DNA of 36,659 bases from Methylobacterium iners (lineage in GTDB: Bacteria; Pseudomonadota; Alphaproteobacteria; Rhizobiales; Beijerinckiaceae). Under the pieces are notes generated by a model that had not been told where the DNA came from, ran no database searches, and saw nothing but the letters and a program-made list of their open reading frames with translations. The stretch spans positions 1-36,659 of the forward strand of contig NZ_BPQP01000084.1 of the NCBI RefSeq assembly GCF_022179305.1, in the 5' to 3' direction. Within the stretch, counting starts at the first letter, position 1; the number at the start of each line of letters is the position of its first letter. Shown piece after piece: positions 1 through 7,601 of the stretch. A program made the position numbers and the translations under genes.

Positions 1-345
1 CAAATACGTCGAACAACCGGACACCGCGAGGGCGGTGCACAGGAGGAGGGGGAGCGCGTGCATCCAGGACAACCTGTCGGTTTCGCCAGCCTGCTGCCTA
101 GACCATAGGCCCCGCCATGTCCGTGGCGGGGGGGTCACAGTCGGACGGGGACCACGCCCGAGGGCGACGCTGTCCCCGCTGCGCACATCGGCGAAACGGG
201 AATCCCGCGGGTCGAGGCGTCCGGTCCGATGTGGTTGCAAGAGGCGCCGCGCATCGCTAACCGCCTTGTTTTGCCGGATTGTTTCCCGGTGGCGTGGATT
301 CCACGGCCGTGGCTTCCCTGTTCCGTTCGGCGGCGTTTCCGACCC
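1..345. other. intergenic / window-edge stretch without a supported gene
   Basis: No reading frame here resembles a known protein, and the short frames on both strands look like chance openings in GC-rich DNA. The stretch probably holds the 5' region of the hydrolase-like gene that begins at 346. I see no convincing -10/-35 pair, RNA gene or terminator. Confidence 0.5.
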
Positions 346-1596
346 ATGTCCTCCACGCTGAGCTACACGCCGCCCGCCCTGCCGGAAGCGGTTCCAGGGC
401 CCGTCCGCCGGCGTCACGTCTTCTACGTTCCCGGCTACGATCCGGGGGCGGGCAGCCGCTACCGCATGCTGTTCGTGCGCGAGCTGACCCGCTACGCGAA
501 GCGCTTCGCGGAGCCAAAGCGCCAGATCTCCCGCGCGGTGACGAGCCCCGACGGGCTCGTCCAGAGCTGGAGCGTCGCCGCCCTGCCCGAGACGCAAGGG
601 GCGGAGACCAGCTACGACGTGCTGCTCTGGGACGATCTCGTGGCGCGGGACTTCGCCCGCTGGCGGGTGATCAGCGTCCTCCTCCTCGTCGCCGGCACCC
701 TGCAGACCATCGCCAACGGCCTCATGGTCCGGTTCTACCGGCTCAACTGGAAGTACGGGAACGTCATCCTCTACCCCTTCGTCATGGTCATCCTCCTGTG
801 CCTCGGCGCGAGCCTCGTCGGCGCCCTGGTCCAGGCCGGCCTCGACTCGAGCCTGGGATGGCCGCCCTGGGCCTCGATCCCGGCCGGGATCCTGGCGGGC
901 CTCGGCATGGTCGCGGCGCTCGAGGCGCTGCTGAACCGCGCCTTCTTCTGGCAGCTCCTGAACGACTGGGTCTTCAACTGGCAGCACGGCCAGGGCTGGC
1001 GGCCCGATTACGAGGCGCGCCTCGACCGCTTCGCCGACCACATCCTCGCGCGGCTCGCCGGCTTCGCCGCCGAGGGGACCCGGCTCGACGAGATCATGGT
1101 GCTCGGCCACTCGACGGGGGCGCTGACCGCCGTCGAGGTGACCGCGCGCGTCCTCGCCCGCGATCCCGACCTCGGCCGCGCCGCTCCGAACCTTTCCCTC
1201 CTGACGCTGGGCTCCGGAATGCCGCTGGTCGCCCTTCAGCCCCGGGCGGTCCGGGTGCGCGAGGAGATCAAGCGGCTGGTCGCCTCGCCGCGCCTCGTCT
1301 GGGCCGAGTATCAGGCGCCGCAGGACTGGATGAACTTTCCCGGCTTCAATCCCGTCCGTCACCTCGGCCTCGATCTCGAAGGCGCGCCGGTGACGAACCC
1401 GCTGCTGCGCTCGGCCAAGTTCCGCGAGGTCATGACCACGGAGACCTACATGAAGGTCCGTCGGCGCCCGTTCCGGATGCACTTCCAGTTCCTGGTCGCC
1501 AACGAGGTCCGGGGCGACTACGATTTCTTCGCGATGACGCTCGGGCCGCAGCGCCTGCGCGAGCGGGTCCTGGCCCCGGTCCATCCGACCGCCTGA
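346..1596 (+). CDS. membrane-associated alpha/beta-hydrolase-like protein
   Basis: A 416-residue protein whose enzymatic role I cannot name. The N-terminal part opens with a strand-like YVPGYDPG segment, as in alpha/beta hydrolases. Three hydrophobic segments between about residues 105 and 195 look like membrane helices. The second half carries GHSTG near residue 256, a serine-nucleophile elbow of the GxSxG type. A possible acid residue and histidine follow, but I cannot assign them. The ATG at 346 is chosen because the frame continues upstream only as low-complexity sequence with no protein-like pattern. The gluconokinase gene starts 20 nt after the stop, so the two may be co-transcribed. 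A lipase or esterase activity on a membrane substrate is an inference from the fold motif only. Confidence 0.75.
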   Translation: MSSTLSYTPPALPEAVPGPVRRRHVFYVPGYDPGAGSRYRMLFVRELTRYAKRFAEPKRQISRAVTSPDGLVQSWSVAALPETQGAETSYDVLLWDDLVARDFARWRVISVLLLVAGTLQTIANGLMVRFYRLNWKYGNVILYPFVMVILLCLGASLVGALVQAGLDSSLGWPPWASIPAGILAGLGMVAALEALLNRAFFWQLLNDWVFNWQHGQGWRPDYEARLDRFADHILARLAGFAAEGTRLDEIMVLGHSTGALTAVEVTARVLARDPDLGRAAPNLSLLTLGSGMPLVALQPRAVRVREEIKRLVASPRLVWAEYQAPQDWMNFPGFNPVRHLGLDLEGAPVTNPLLRSAKFREVMTTETYMKVRRRPFRMHFQFLVANEVRGDYDFFAMTLGPQRLRERVLAPVHPTA

Positions 1597-1616
1597 CTCC
1601 TTCGCCCGGGAGCCCG

Positions 1617-2150
1617 ATGCCAGCGACCGCACCGCATTCACCGCCCCGCGTGGCCGTCGTGATGGGCGTCTCGGGCTCCGGCAAGAGCACCGTCGCCGCG
1701 CTCGTCGCCGAGCGCCTCGGCTGGGTCTTCGCCGACGGCGATGCGTTCCACACGCCCGGCAACATCGCCAGGATGCAGGCGGGCCTTCCGCTCGAGGACG
1801 CGGACCGCGCCCCCTGGCTGGCCGCGCTCGCGGCCTGGATCGACGCTCGGCTGCGCGACGGCGAATCCGGCGTGCTGGTCTGCTCCGCCCTGAAGCGGGC
1901 CTATCGCGAGGTGCTGACCCGCGGCCGCCCCGCGGTCCGGATCGTCTATCTCGAGGGCGACCGCACCCTCATCGCGGGGCGCCTGGCGGGACGGCAGGGC
2001 CACTTCATGCCCGGCGCGCTCCTCGACAGCCAGTTCGCGATCCTCGAACCACCCGGCCCGGCCGAGCGCGCGCTCGTCGTCGGGATCGAGGCGCCGCCCG
2101 ACACGCTGGCGGACCGCATCGCGGCGAGCCTCTCGGCGTCCGAGCCCTGA
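1617..2150 (+). CDS. gntK: gluconokinase
   Basis: Phosphorylates D-gluconate to 6-phosphogluconate with ATP, feeding the pentose phosphate or Entner-Doudoroff routes in the cytoplasm. The 177-residue length is typical of the GntK/IdnK family. The P-loop GVSGSGKS lies at residues 17-24. It is followed by the family pattern FADGDAFH, NIARMQAGLPL and DRAPWL, which shape the gluconate pocket, and by CSALKRAYR. The start is the ATG 20 nt after the upstream hydrolase-like gene. No other gluconate genes (transporter, edd/eda, gntR) are in the window, so its metabolic context is not visible here. Confidence 0.93.
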   Translation: MPATAPHSPPRVAVVMGVSGSGKSTVAALVAERLGWVFADGDAFHTPGNIARMQAGLPLEDADRAPWLAALAAWIDARLRDGESGVLVCSALKRAYREVLTRGRPAVRIVYLEGDRTLIAGRLAGRQGHFMPGALLDSQFAILEPPGPAERALVVGIEAPPDTLADRIAASLSASEP

Positions 2151-2318
2151 GAAGAGGTTTCGCGACCGTTTCCGCGGTCCCCGGCGTGGCTGTGCCATGT
2201 GCGCCACAGCACAGCGGGAAACGGCCGCGCTGCCTCCCGACGAACCCGATCGAGCCGCTTTCCGGCCTCATTTCGCCCGGATCGAAGGGACCGGAACAAG
2301 CCTTATTCGGGTCCTCGC

Positions 2319-3185
2319 ATGAACCAGCGCTTCCTGCTCCTCGCCGTCGCCGCGGCGATCCTGCCGGCCCCAGTCCTGGCTCAGGGCGCCGCCGCCCGCG
2401 ACAACATCAACGCGCTGATCGAGGAGCACGCCAAGGCCAACGGCCTGCCCACGCATTTCGTCCACCAGGTCGTGAAGCGCGAGAGCAACTACAACCCGAA
2501 CGCCAAGGGCGGCTCGGCGCTCGGCCTCATGCAGATCAAGCACGCGACCGCGCGCGGCATGGGCTACAAGGGCGACGCCGCCGGCCTCTACGACGTGCAG
2601 ACGAACCTGCGCTACGGCATCGCCTACCTCGCCGGGGCCTACCGCACGGCCAAGGGCGATCTCATCCAGGCCTACTCCTATTACAGCCGCGGCTATTACT
2701 ACGCGGCCAAGCGCCGGGGCGTGACCACCGAGGTCGCCGATTTCGCGCCGGCGCCGGCGGCCGCGGCGACGTCGAGCGCCGCCTTCGGCGGCCTGTTCGG
2801 CCTGCGCCCCGCCGTGTCCGACCCGAACGTCACGGCCGCCAACACCGCGCTCGCCTACGCGCCGAGCTCCGTGGCCGATCCGGCCCTCACGCAGCTCGTC
2901 GAGGTGCCGCTGCCGCCGCGGCGGCCGACCTCGCTCGGTGGCGAGCCCACCGCCGTCGCGGATGCGGCGACCGCCGCCTCGCCCCAGCCCGCTTCGACCC
3001 AGGGTCCTGCCCCGGTGGCCGCCGTCGCGTCGGCGGAGCCCCCGATCCCCGAGGCCGTCGAGGTGCCGCTGCCCCCGCGCCGGCCCTCGGCCGTGCAGCT
3101 CGCTGCCTTCGGGCGGCCTGCGGTCGCGAAGCGCGCCACCGCGCCGACCGTGCTCGAAGCCTCCGCGCTCCCGGCGGGCCAGTAG
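2319..3185 (+). CDS. secreted lytic transglycosylase (SLT domain) with PLPPRRP tail
   Basis: A 288-residue exported peptidoglycan lytic transglycosylase, which cleaves the MurNAc-GlcNAc glycosidic bond to give 1,6-anhydro ends. Residues 1-21 form a signal peptide ending near VLA/QG. The SLT fold follows, with the catalytic Glu at about 55 in VVKRESNYNP, then ALGLMQI (68-73) and a Tyr-rich AYSYYSRGYYYA segment. After about residue 150 the protein becomes Ala/Pro-rich and low in complexity. It contains two near-identical VEVPLPPRRP blocks, near residues 193-202 and 246-255. The same motif ends the second transglycosylase at 20548. The ATG at 2319 is chosen because it gives a clean signal peptide. 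Confidence 0.88.
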   Translation: MNQRFLLLAVAAAILPAPVLAQGAAARDNINALIEEHAKANGLPTHFVHQVVKRESNYNPNAKGGSALGLMQIKHATARGMGYKGDAAGLYDVQTNLRYGIAYLAGAYRTAKGDLIQAYSYYSRGYYYAAKRRGVTTEVADFAPAPAAAATSSAAFGGLFGLRPAVSDPNVTAANTALAYAPSSVADPALTQLVEVPLPPRRPTSLGGEPTAVADAATAASPQPASTQGPAPVAAVASAEPPIPEAVEVPLPPRRPSAVQLAAFGRPAVAKRATAPTVLEASALPAGQ

Positions 3186-3502
3186 GCGCTGCGATCACGA
3201 GGCCCGGCGGGGCCCACGCTCCCGTCGCCGCCCCTCGCCGGCGACGCCCTGCGGGCGGGTGGAGCGGCGCGGCGCCGCAGAGGTCTCCCGCTCAGAACAC
3301 CGGCACATTATTCGCACTGTTCGTTTCGCACGCGTTTAGGAACAACAGTTCCTGACGCTGCGCGGATCAGGGAAGTCTATCCACAGAAGACGGCATTATC
3401 GTTCCGTCATCATTCATCATGAAGACGTAGCCGCTCCGTTCTTATAGGAAGACTGCCGCAGGCACTCGGCCCTGCTGGCCGACAGGGAACACGGACGACG
3501 CC
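3186..3502. other. intergenic region upstream of the HTH/shikimate-kinase regulator
   Basis: A 317-bp stretch without a supported gene. Its second half is less GC-rich than its neighbours. It contains the perfect inverted repeat AGGAAC-AACA-GTTCCT (listed separately) and the patch TCTTATAGGAAG near 3440, which may belong to a promoter. It is the probable control region of the gene at 3503. Confidence 0.5.
3338..3353. promoter_or_regulatory. perfect 6-bp inverted repeat, possible operator
   Basis: AGGAAC (3338-3343) and GTTCCT (3348-3353) form a perfect dyad around AACA. The dyad is 150 bp before the start of an HTH-type regulator gene, so autoregulation is possible. No matching repeat was seen elsewhere in the window and the bound protein is unknown. 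Confidence 0.35.
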
Positions 3503-4393
3503 ATGACCGGCGCGGTGGAACAAGAATCGCTCTTCCTGGCGGAGCTCGGCCGGCGCGTGCGCAACGCCCGGACGCTGCGCGGCCTGTCGCGCAAGGTGCT
3601 CTCTCAGACCTCCGGCCTGTCCGAGCGCTACATCGCCCAGCTGGAGAGCGGGCAGGGCAACGTCTCGATCATCCTGCTGCGCCGCGTCGCCAACGCCATG
3701 GGCGTGCGCCTCGACGACCTCATCGCGGCCGAGGACACGCCGCCGGACTGGCAGGTGGTGCGCGACCTCCTCGGCGGCGCCTCGCCGGAACAGGTCGCGC
3801 TCGCCAAGGGCATCCTCTCGGGCAGCGCCGGGCCGGACGGCGGGGCGCCGCGCCCCCGCGTCGCGGTGGTCGGCCTGCGCGGTGCCGGCAAGTCGACCCT
3901 GGGGCGGCGCGTCGCCGACCGCCTCGGCTGGACCTTCGTGGAGCTCAACGCCGAGATCGAGCGCGAGAACGCGCTCTCGGTGAAGGAGATCTTCGCCATC
4001 TACGGGCAGGAGGGCTACCGGCGCCTCGAACAGGGGGCCCTGCGGCGCCTGATCGAGCATCCCGGCCCCATCCTGCTCGCCACGAGCGGCGGCATCGTCG
4101 CCGAGCCGCTGACCTACGACCTCCTGCTGCAGGCCTTCTTCACGGTCTGGCTGCGGGCGCGGCCCGAGGAGCACATGCAGCGGGTCCGCGACCAGGGCGA
4201 GCTCCGGATGACGGGCGACCACGCCTCGGCCATGCAGGAGCTGCGGGCGGTGCTGCTCAGCCGGGAGCCGCTCTATGCCCGGGCGTCGGCCGTGGTCGAC
4301 ACCTCCGACGTGTCCGTCGACGTGATGGTCGATCGGCTCGCCGCGGTGATCGAGGCGCGCTTCGCCACCGCAACGCGCAAACCCGGCGCCTGA
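3503..4393 (+). CDS. XRE-family HTH regulator fused to a shikimate-kinase-like domain (BoxR-like)
   Basis: A 296-residue two-domain protein. Residues about 11-75 are an XRE/Cro-C1 helix-turn-helix (LSRKVLSQTSGLSERYIAQL). Residues about 118-290 resemble shikimate kinase, with the P-loop GLRGAGKS at 124-131. The acidic shikimate-binding signature (DxD) reads ELNAE here and the GGG loop reads TSGGIV, so shikimate phosphorylation is unlikely. The architecture matches BoxR, the benzoyl-CoA-responsive repressor of the aerobic benzoate (box) pathway. No box genes lie in this window, so its ligand and targets are open. It stands alone: the transglycosylase upstream ends 317 bp away and cysE starts 141 bp downstream. 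Confidence 0.85.
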   Translation: MTGAVEQESLFLAELGRRVRNARTLRGLSRKVLSQTSGLSERYIAQLESGQGNVSIILLRRVANAMGVRLDDLIAAEDTPPDWQVVRDLLGGASPEQVALAKGILSGSAGPDGGAPRPRVAVVGLRGAGKSTLGRRVADRLGWTFVELNAEIERENALSVKEIFAIYGQEGYRRLEQGALRRLIEHPGPILLATSGGIVAEPLTYDLLLQAFFTVWLRARPEEHMQRVRDQGELRMTGDHASAMQELRAVLLSREPLYARASAVVDTSDVSVDVMVDRLAAVIEARFATATRKPGA

Positions 4394-4534
4394 GGGCGCC
4401 CCTTGATCGACGGGCGGGAAGGCACAAGCTAGGGGACGTGCTGCGGCGCAAGCGGGACCGTTCGGTTTCCGGCGTCGCGATAACCGCGTAGACCGGATCC
4501 CCTCGCACGCATCCGGCCTCAGGCGGAGGAGCCC

Positions 4535-5392
4535 ATGTCCGCAAGCCTTTCCCCGGCGCCGTTCCTCAAGGACGACGCGCCCGCCACCCTCGACCCGGTC
4601 TGGTCGCGCCTGCGCGCCGAGGCCGAGGCGGTGATCCGCCAGGAGCCGCAGCTCGCCTCCTTCATCGTGGCGACGATCCTCAACCATCCGACGCTGGAGG
4701 GCGCCGTCGCCCACCGCGTCGCGGCGCGGCTCGGCCATCCCTCCCTGCCGAGCGAGCTCGTCGCGCACGGGTTCGGCGAGGCGATCGCCGACGATCCCCG
4801 CATCGGCCAGGGCTTCCGCGCCGACATCGTCGCGGTGCTGGACCGCGACCCGGCGGCCTCCCGCGCCATCGAGCCGGTGCTCTACTTCAAGGGCTTCCAC
4901 GCCATCCAGGCGCATCGCCTGGCGCATTGGTACTGGACGCATGAGCGGCGCGACCTCGCGCTCTACTTGCAGAGCCGCTCGTCGGAGGTCTTCCAGACCG
5001 ACATCCACCCCGCCGCGCGGATCGGCCGGGGCATCTTCCTCGACCATGCCACCGGGCTCGTCGTCGGCTCCACGGCGGTCATCGAGGACGACGTCTCGAT
5101 GCTGCACGCGGTGACGCTCGGCGGCACCGGCAAGCAGGGCAGCGACCGCCACCCGAAGATCCGCCGCGGCGTGATGATCGGGGCGGGCGCCAAGATCCTG
5201 GGCAACATCGAGGTCGGCGCCTGCGCCCGCGTCGCGGCCGGCTCCGTGGTGCTGCGTCCCGTGCCGGCCAACACGACCGTGGTCGGCGTGCCCGCGCGCG
5301 TCGTCGGCACCGCCGGCTGCGCCGAGCCCGCCCGCGCGATGGACCAGCTCGTAAGCATGGACGAGTTCATCCACGTCGCCGAAGGGATCTGA
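4535..5392 (+). CDS. cysE: serine O-acetyltransferase
   Basis: Transfers acetyl from acetyl-CoA to L-serine, giving O-acetylserine for cysteine synthesis. The 285-residue protein has the SATase N-terminal helical domain (about 20-140), including DPAASRAIEPVLYFKGFHA. A left-handed beta-helix of hexapeptide repeats follows (about 150-255), with DIHPAARIGRGIFLDHATG and VTLGGTGKQ. The C-terminus ends in Ile (AEGI), as in CysE proteins whose tail inserts into the CysK active site. A purine-rich ribosome site (AGGCGGAGGAG) lies just before the ATG. The gene appears monocistronic. Confidence 0.95.
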   Translation: MSASLSPAPFLKDDAPATLDPVWSRLRAEAEAVIRQEPQLASFIVATILNHPTLEGAVAHRVAARLGHPSLPSELVAHGFGEAIADDPRIGQGFRADIVAVLDRDPAASRAIEPVLYFKGFHAIQAHRLAHWYWTHERRDLALYLQSRSSEVFQTDIHPAARIGRGIFLDHATGLVVGSTAVIEDDVSMLHAVTLGGTGKQGSDRHPKIRRGVMIGAGAKILGNIEVGACARVAAGSVVLRPVPANTTVVGVPARVVGTAGCAEPARAMDQLVSMDEFIHVAEGI

Positions 5393-5421
5393 ACCGGGAC
5401 TGGGCGGGCCCCGGCGCGTTC

Positions 5422-5463
5422 GGCCGGACGGCCGACCCCCTCTGCCAGGGCGGTCGTCCGGCC
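5422..5463 (+). terminator. possible hairpin after cysE
   Basis: GGCCGGACG at 5422-5430 pairs perfectly with CGTCCGGCC at 5455-5463, about 30 nt past the cysE stop. No U-tract follows and the loop is long (24 nt), so it is weak as an intrinsic terminator. Confidence 0.3.
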
Positions 5464-5521
5464 TGATGGAGCGCGGGCCCGCGACCGGGCGATCGTGCTG
5501 GGGATCGTTGCCGATCCCGCC

Positions 5522-5695
5522 TCAATGCGACGCGTAGGCCTCGCCAGTCGAAACCGGCGAGGAGAGGGTGAGCGCATAGGTGTCGATCGTCGAGATCGCA
5601 CGCGCTTCTGAGACGGGCGGTTTCGTGAGCATCGTGATCACGAACGCCGTGGACGCAAGACCGAACGCTGCTGCAAACGCGGTGACGACGCGCAT
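5522..5695 (-). CDS. small single-span membrane or exported protein, unknown function
   Basis: A predicted protein of about 57 residues with a hydrophobic stretch at its N-terminus (MRVVTAFAAAFGLASTAFVI) that could be an uncleaved anchor or a signal peptide. A polar tail of about 35 residues follows. I choose the ATG at 5695 because GGAGG sits 5 nt before it; an ATG four codons upstream has no ribosome site. No family was recognised. The AT-richer region upstream (5720-5860) could hold its promoter. It may be an orphan small gene or a chance frame, but the ribosome site and the coherent hydrophobic profile favour a gene. Confidence 0.55.
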   Translation of the reverse strand: MRVVTAFAAAFGLASTAFVITMLTKPPVSEARAISTIDTYALTLSSPVSTGEAYASH

Positions 5696-6086
5696 CTGAG
5701 CCTCCATTGGCTGCTTGGCGTCGCGATCACTTCGATGTGGCGACGCGGGGACTGTTGTATGCTCAGGAAATCAGAACCGCAATCCACGAATATTAACCAG
5801 ACCGCCCGAATATTAGCCGTCGATTTCCAGCCTCGCACGTTTGTATTGCACACATTTGAATGACGCGGAGGCATCGTCAGCGCGGCCTCGGCGCGCCGCA
5901 GGGGCGTCCGCGGCCCGCATGCTCACGGCGCGTCGCGTGGGGCGAAAGCCGCCTCGTTCGTCGCGCGTTGGAGCGCCGGTCGTGCTTGCCCCTCCGGGAT
6001 GGGCGTGGCAAGCGGGGGCCGAACCGGGCCCGAGGCCGCAAGGCACTGGGGCCAGGGATTGTCACCGCAACGCGAGAGGCGAGAGC
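5696..6086. other. 391-bp divergent intergenic region
   Basis: The region lies between the minus-strand small gene and the plus-strand DUF3126 gene. Its first part (about 5740-5860) is clearly AT-richer than the surroundings and holds the direct repeat CGAATATTARCC (listed separately). The rest is GC-rich and I see no gene in it. Confidence 0.5.
5787..5818. repeat. 12-bp direct repeat pair, possible regulator binding sites
   Basis: CGAATATTAACC (5787-5798) and CGAATATTAGCC (5807-5818) are 20 bp apart, about two helical turns, in a divergent promoter region. Each contains the palindrome AATATT. The spacing suits a protein binding one face of the DNA twice. The identity of that protein is unknown. 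Confidence 0.4.
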
Positions 6087-6299
6087 GTGAACAAGACCGA
6101 CATCGCGAAAGTGCAGGACTATCTGCGCCGCACCTTCGCCAACACCAACATCCGCCTCGTCCCCCGCCCCAAGAAGGACGATTCGGCGGAGGTCTATATC
6201 GGCGAGGAGTTTCTGGGCGTCGTCTCCGTCGACGACGAGGACGGCGACCGGTCCTTCAACTTCGCCATGGCGATCCTCGACATCGATCTCGAGGACTAG
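6087..6299 (+). CDS. DUF3126 family protein
   Basis: A 70-residue acidic-ended cytoplasmic protein starting at GTG (VNKTDIAKVQDYLRRTF). It matches the small DUF3126 family that is conserved in Alphaproteobacteria and has no assigned function. Visible features are an N-terminal helix, basic VPRPKKDD, then YIGEEFLGVV and an Asp/Glu-rich C-terminus (ILDIDLED). The GTG start is preferred over upstream starts because conserved sequence begins there and a purine-rich GAGGCGAGAGC precedes it. It appears to be a single-gene unit. Confidence 0.85.
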   Translation: MNKTDIAKVQDYLRRTFANTNIRLVPRPKKDDSAEVYIGEEFLGVVSVDDEDGDRSFNFAMAILDIDLED

Positions 6300-6327
6300 G
6301 CGGCAAAGCCCTGTGGGCGGGTTTACC

Positions 6328-6360
6328 CTAACCGCGACTAATCCTTAACACTTCGTAAAC
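6328..6360. promoter_or_regulatory. near-consensus CtrA-like boxes
   Basis: TTAA (6345-6348), a 7-nt spacer and TAAAC (6356-6360) match the CtrA consensus TTAA-N7-TTAAC with one mismatch. A more degenerate copy, CTAA-N7-TAATC, precedes it at 6328-6343. Both lie 50-80 bp before the start of the membrane-protein gene at 6410. Confidence 0.45.
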
Positions 6361-6409
6361 CCTGGGGCAGGATGGGCGCCACCCTCGTCAACGGTGAGCG
6401 TTACGCGTC

Positions 6410-6736
6410 ATGTCCATCAGCCCGACCGCGATCGAATCGATCCAGGCCCTCTGCGTCGGCCTCGCCCTGGCGGGGCTGTTCGCCAGCGCCTTCGAGTTCC
6501 TGACGGAGCGCCGGGCGAGCTTCAGCCTGCTCGACCGGGGCGGCGTGGCGGCGGTGGCGGTCCTGCCGGTGCTCGCCTTCAGCGCCCCCTTCATCATCCT
6601 GCGCAACACCGTGCGCGGGCGTCGCTTCGAGCGCCGCCCGATCCCCTTCGTCATGATCGCGACGATGATCGCCTGCGGCTGGAGCCTGCTCTCGGGTCGG
6701 GTCGCCCTCGACCTCGCGCACCTGATCGTCGGCTGA
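6410..6736 (+). CDS. small integral membrane protein (possibly DUF6949-type)
   Basis: A 108-residue protein with three likely membrane helices: about residues 12-30 (ALCVGLALAGLFASAFEF), 44-64 (VAAVAVLPVLAFSAPFIIL) and 80-97 (FVMIATMIACGWSLL). A basic loop, RNTVRGRRFERRP, lies between the second and third helices. It looks like a short conserved membrane protein of Hyphomicrobiales, and DUF6949 is my tentative recollection. CtrA-like boxes lie upstream. It converges with the LapG-like gene, whose stop is 10 nt away on the other strand. Confidence 0.72.
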   Translation: MSISPTAIESIQALCVGLALAGLFASAFEFLTERRASFSLLDRGGVAAVAVLPVLAFSAPFIILRNTVRGRRFERRPIPFVMIATMIACGWSLLSGRVALDLAHLIVG

Positions 6737-6745
6737 GGCGAGGCT

Positions 6746-7432
6746 TCAGCGGTTGGCGGTGGCCACCGGCGAGGCGCCGCCGTTGAGCGAGACCCAGGCC
6801 GGCCCGTCCTGGCCCTCGCGCTTCACGAAGGTGTAGCCGGTCCGCGCCGCGGACAGGATCGCGTTGGTCTTGTTGTCGAGGATGAGATCGCCGCGCGTCG
6901 TGCGCACCATCAGCACCGCGTGGCCCTCGCCGATGTCGTCGATGACGACCGTCATGCGCAGGGCCCGGCGCGGAATCCCACGATCGATCAGCATGCGGCG
7001 CTTGAGGAGCTGATAATCCTCGCAATCGCCGAAGCCGTCGTCGGGATATTCCCAGCGGTCGATGACCCCCCAATGGGCGACGTCGGTGATCGGCCGGATG
7101 CGGGCGTTCACGCGGCGGTTGACGCTGGTCAAGGTCCGCCACAGGGCGGAGTTCAAGGTGATCGCGGCAGGCTCCGCGACGTTGACCGCGCATTCGGCGG
7201 GCATCCGGGCGCACATCGCGGTCCAGGCGGCGACGGGCCGCGCGCCGGAGCCCTCCTCGACGGCCGCCGCCTCCGGCAGGGCGACCACGGGGCCGACCTG
7301 CGCCGTGGCGCCGCCGATGAACAGGATCGTCCCGACGAGGGCGCAGCGTGCACCGCGGCCCAGACGTTGCAGGAGTGGTTCGCGAGCGGAAGCGAACGAC
7401 CGATCGACGCTGTCGAGAACCGCGTACCGCAT
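6746..7432 (-). CDS. transglutaminase-like cysteine protease (BTLCP / LapG-like, peptidase C93), copy 1
   Basis: A 228-residue exported cysteine protease-like protein. A hydrophobic segment at residues 29-45 (RCALVGTILFIGGATA) suggests a signal peptide or anchor. The C93 core shows the full triad context: Cys137 in GFGDCEDYQLLK, His171 in EGHAVL and Asp186 in LILDNK. SVNRRVN and HWGVIDRW precede it, as in LapG. LapG in pseudomonads cleaves a surface adhesin under c-di-GMP control, but whether this protein does so is unknown. A perfect CtrA-type box lies 71 bp upstream. A paralogue follows upstream on the same strand. No alternative start is available in frame before the signal segment. Confidence 0.87.
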   Translation of the reverse strand: MRYAVLDSVDRSFASAREPLLQRLGRGARCALVGTILFIGGATAQVGPVVALPEAAAVEEGSGARPVAAWTAMCARMPAECAVNVAEPAAITLNSALWRTLTSVNRRVNARIRPITDVAHWGVIDRWEYPDDGFGDCEDYQLLKRRMLIDRGIPRRALRMTVVIDDIGEGHAVLMVRTTRGDLILDNKTNAILSAARTGYTFVKREGQDGPAWVSLNGGASPVATANR

Positions 7433-7502
7433 GTGCGCCGCCGTGCCACCCTTATGCAGGTGGCAAAGTTTGCACGGGTTCGGGCGGGGCTCAATCGCTA
7501 AG

Positions 7503-7518
7503 TTAAACCTCCGTTAAC
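7503..7518. promoter_or_regulatory. perfect CtrA-type box (TTAA-N7-TTAAC)
   Basis: TTAA at 7503-7506, the 7-nt spacer ACCTCCG and TTAAC at 7514-7518 match the full CtrA recognition consensus exactly. The site lies between the two LapG-like genes, 71-86 bp upstream of the 6746-7432 gene's start. CtrA is the cell-cycle/motility response regulator of Alphaproteobacteria, so control of this protease by CtrA is plausible. Confidence 0.6.
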
Positions 7519-7601
7519 TTCCCAGCCGCGAGACGGTTCCATTTTTCTTCGTGATGCATCCGTGCAACCCGGCGGCGATGCTCCCGGGCGCTGCGGGAGG
7601 C

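Noticed and set aside
279-1600. plus-strand frame preceding gluconokinase in the same reading frame
   Set aside because: The upstream part is a shadow of the hydrolase-like gene; kinase-like sequence starts only at the ATG at 1617.
2186-3355. 389-codon plus-strand frame overlapping the first lytic transglycosylase
   Set aside because: It is Arg/Ala-rich shadow sequence in another frame. The transglycosylase frame has a signal peptide and the SLT motifs.
3410-5374. 654-codon open frame on the minus strand
   Set aside because: It lies antisense to the HTH/shikimate-kinase-like gene and cysE. Its Asp/Arg/Gly/His-rich composition is that of a GC-rich shadow frame and shows no domain.
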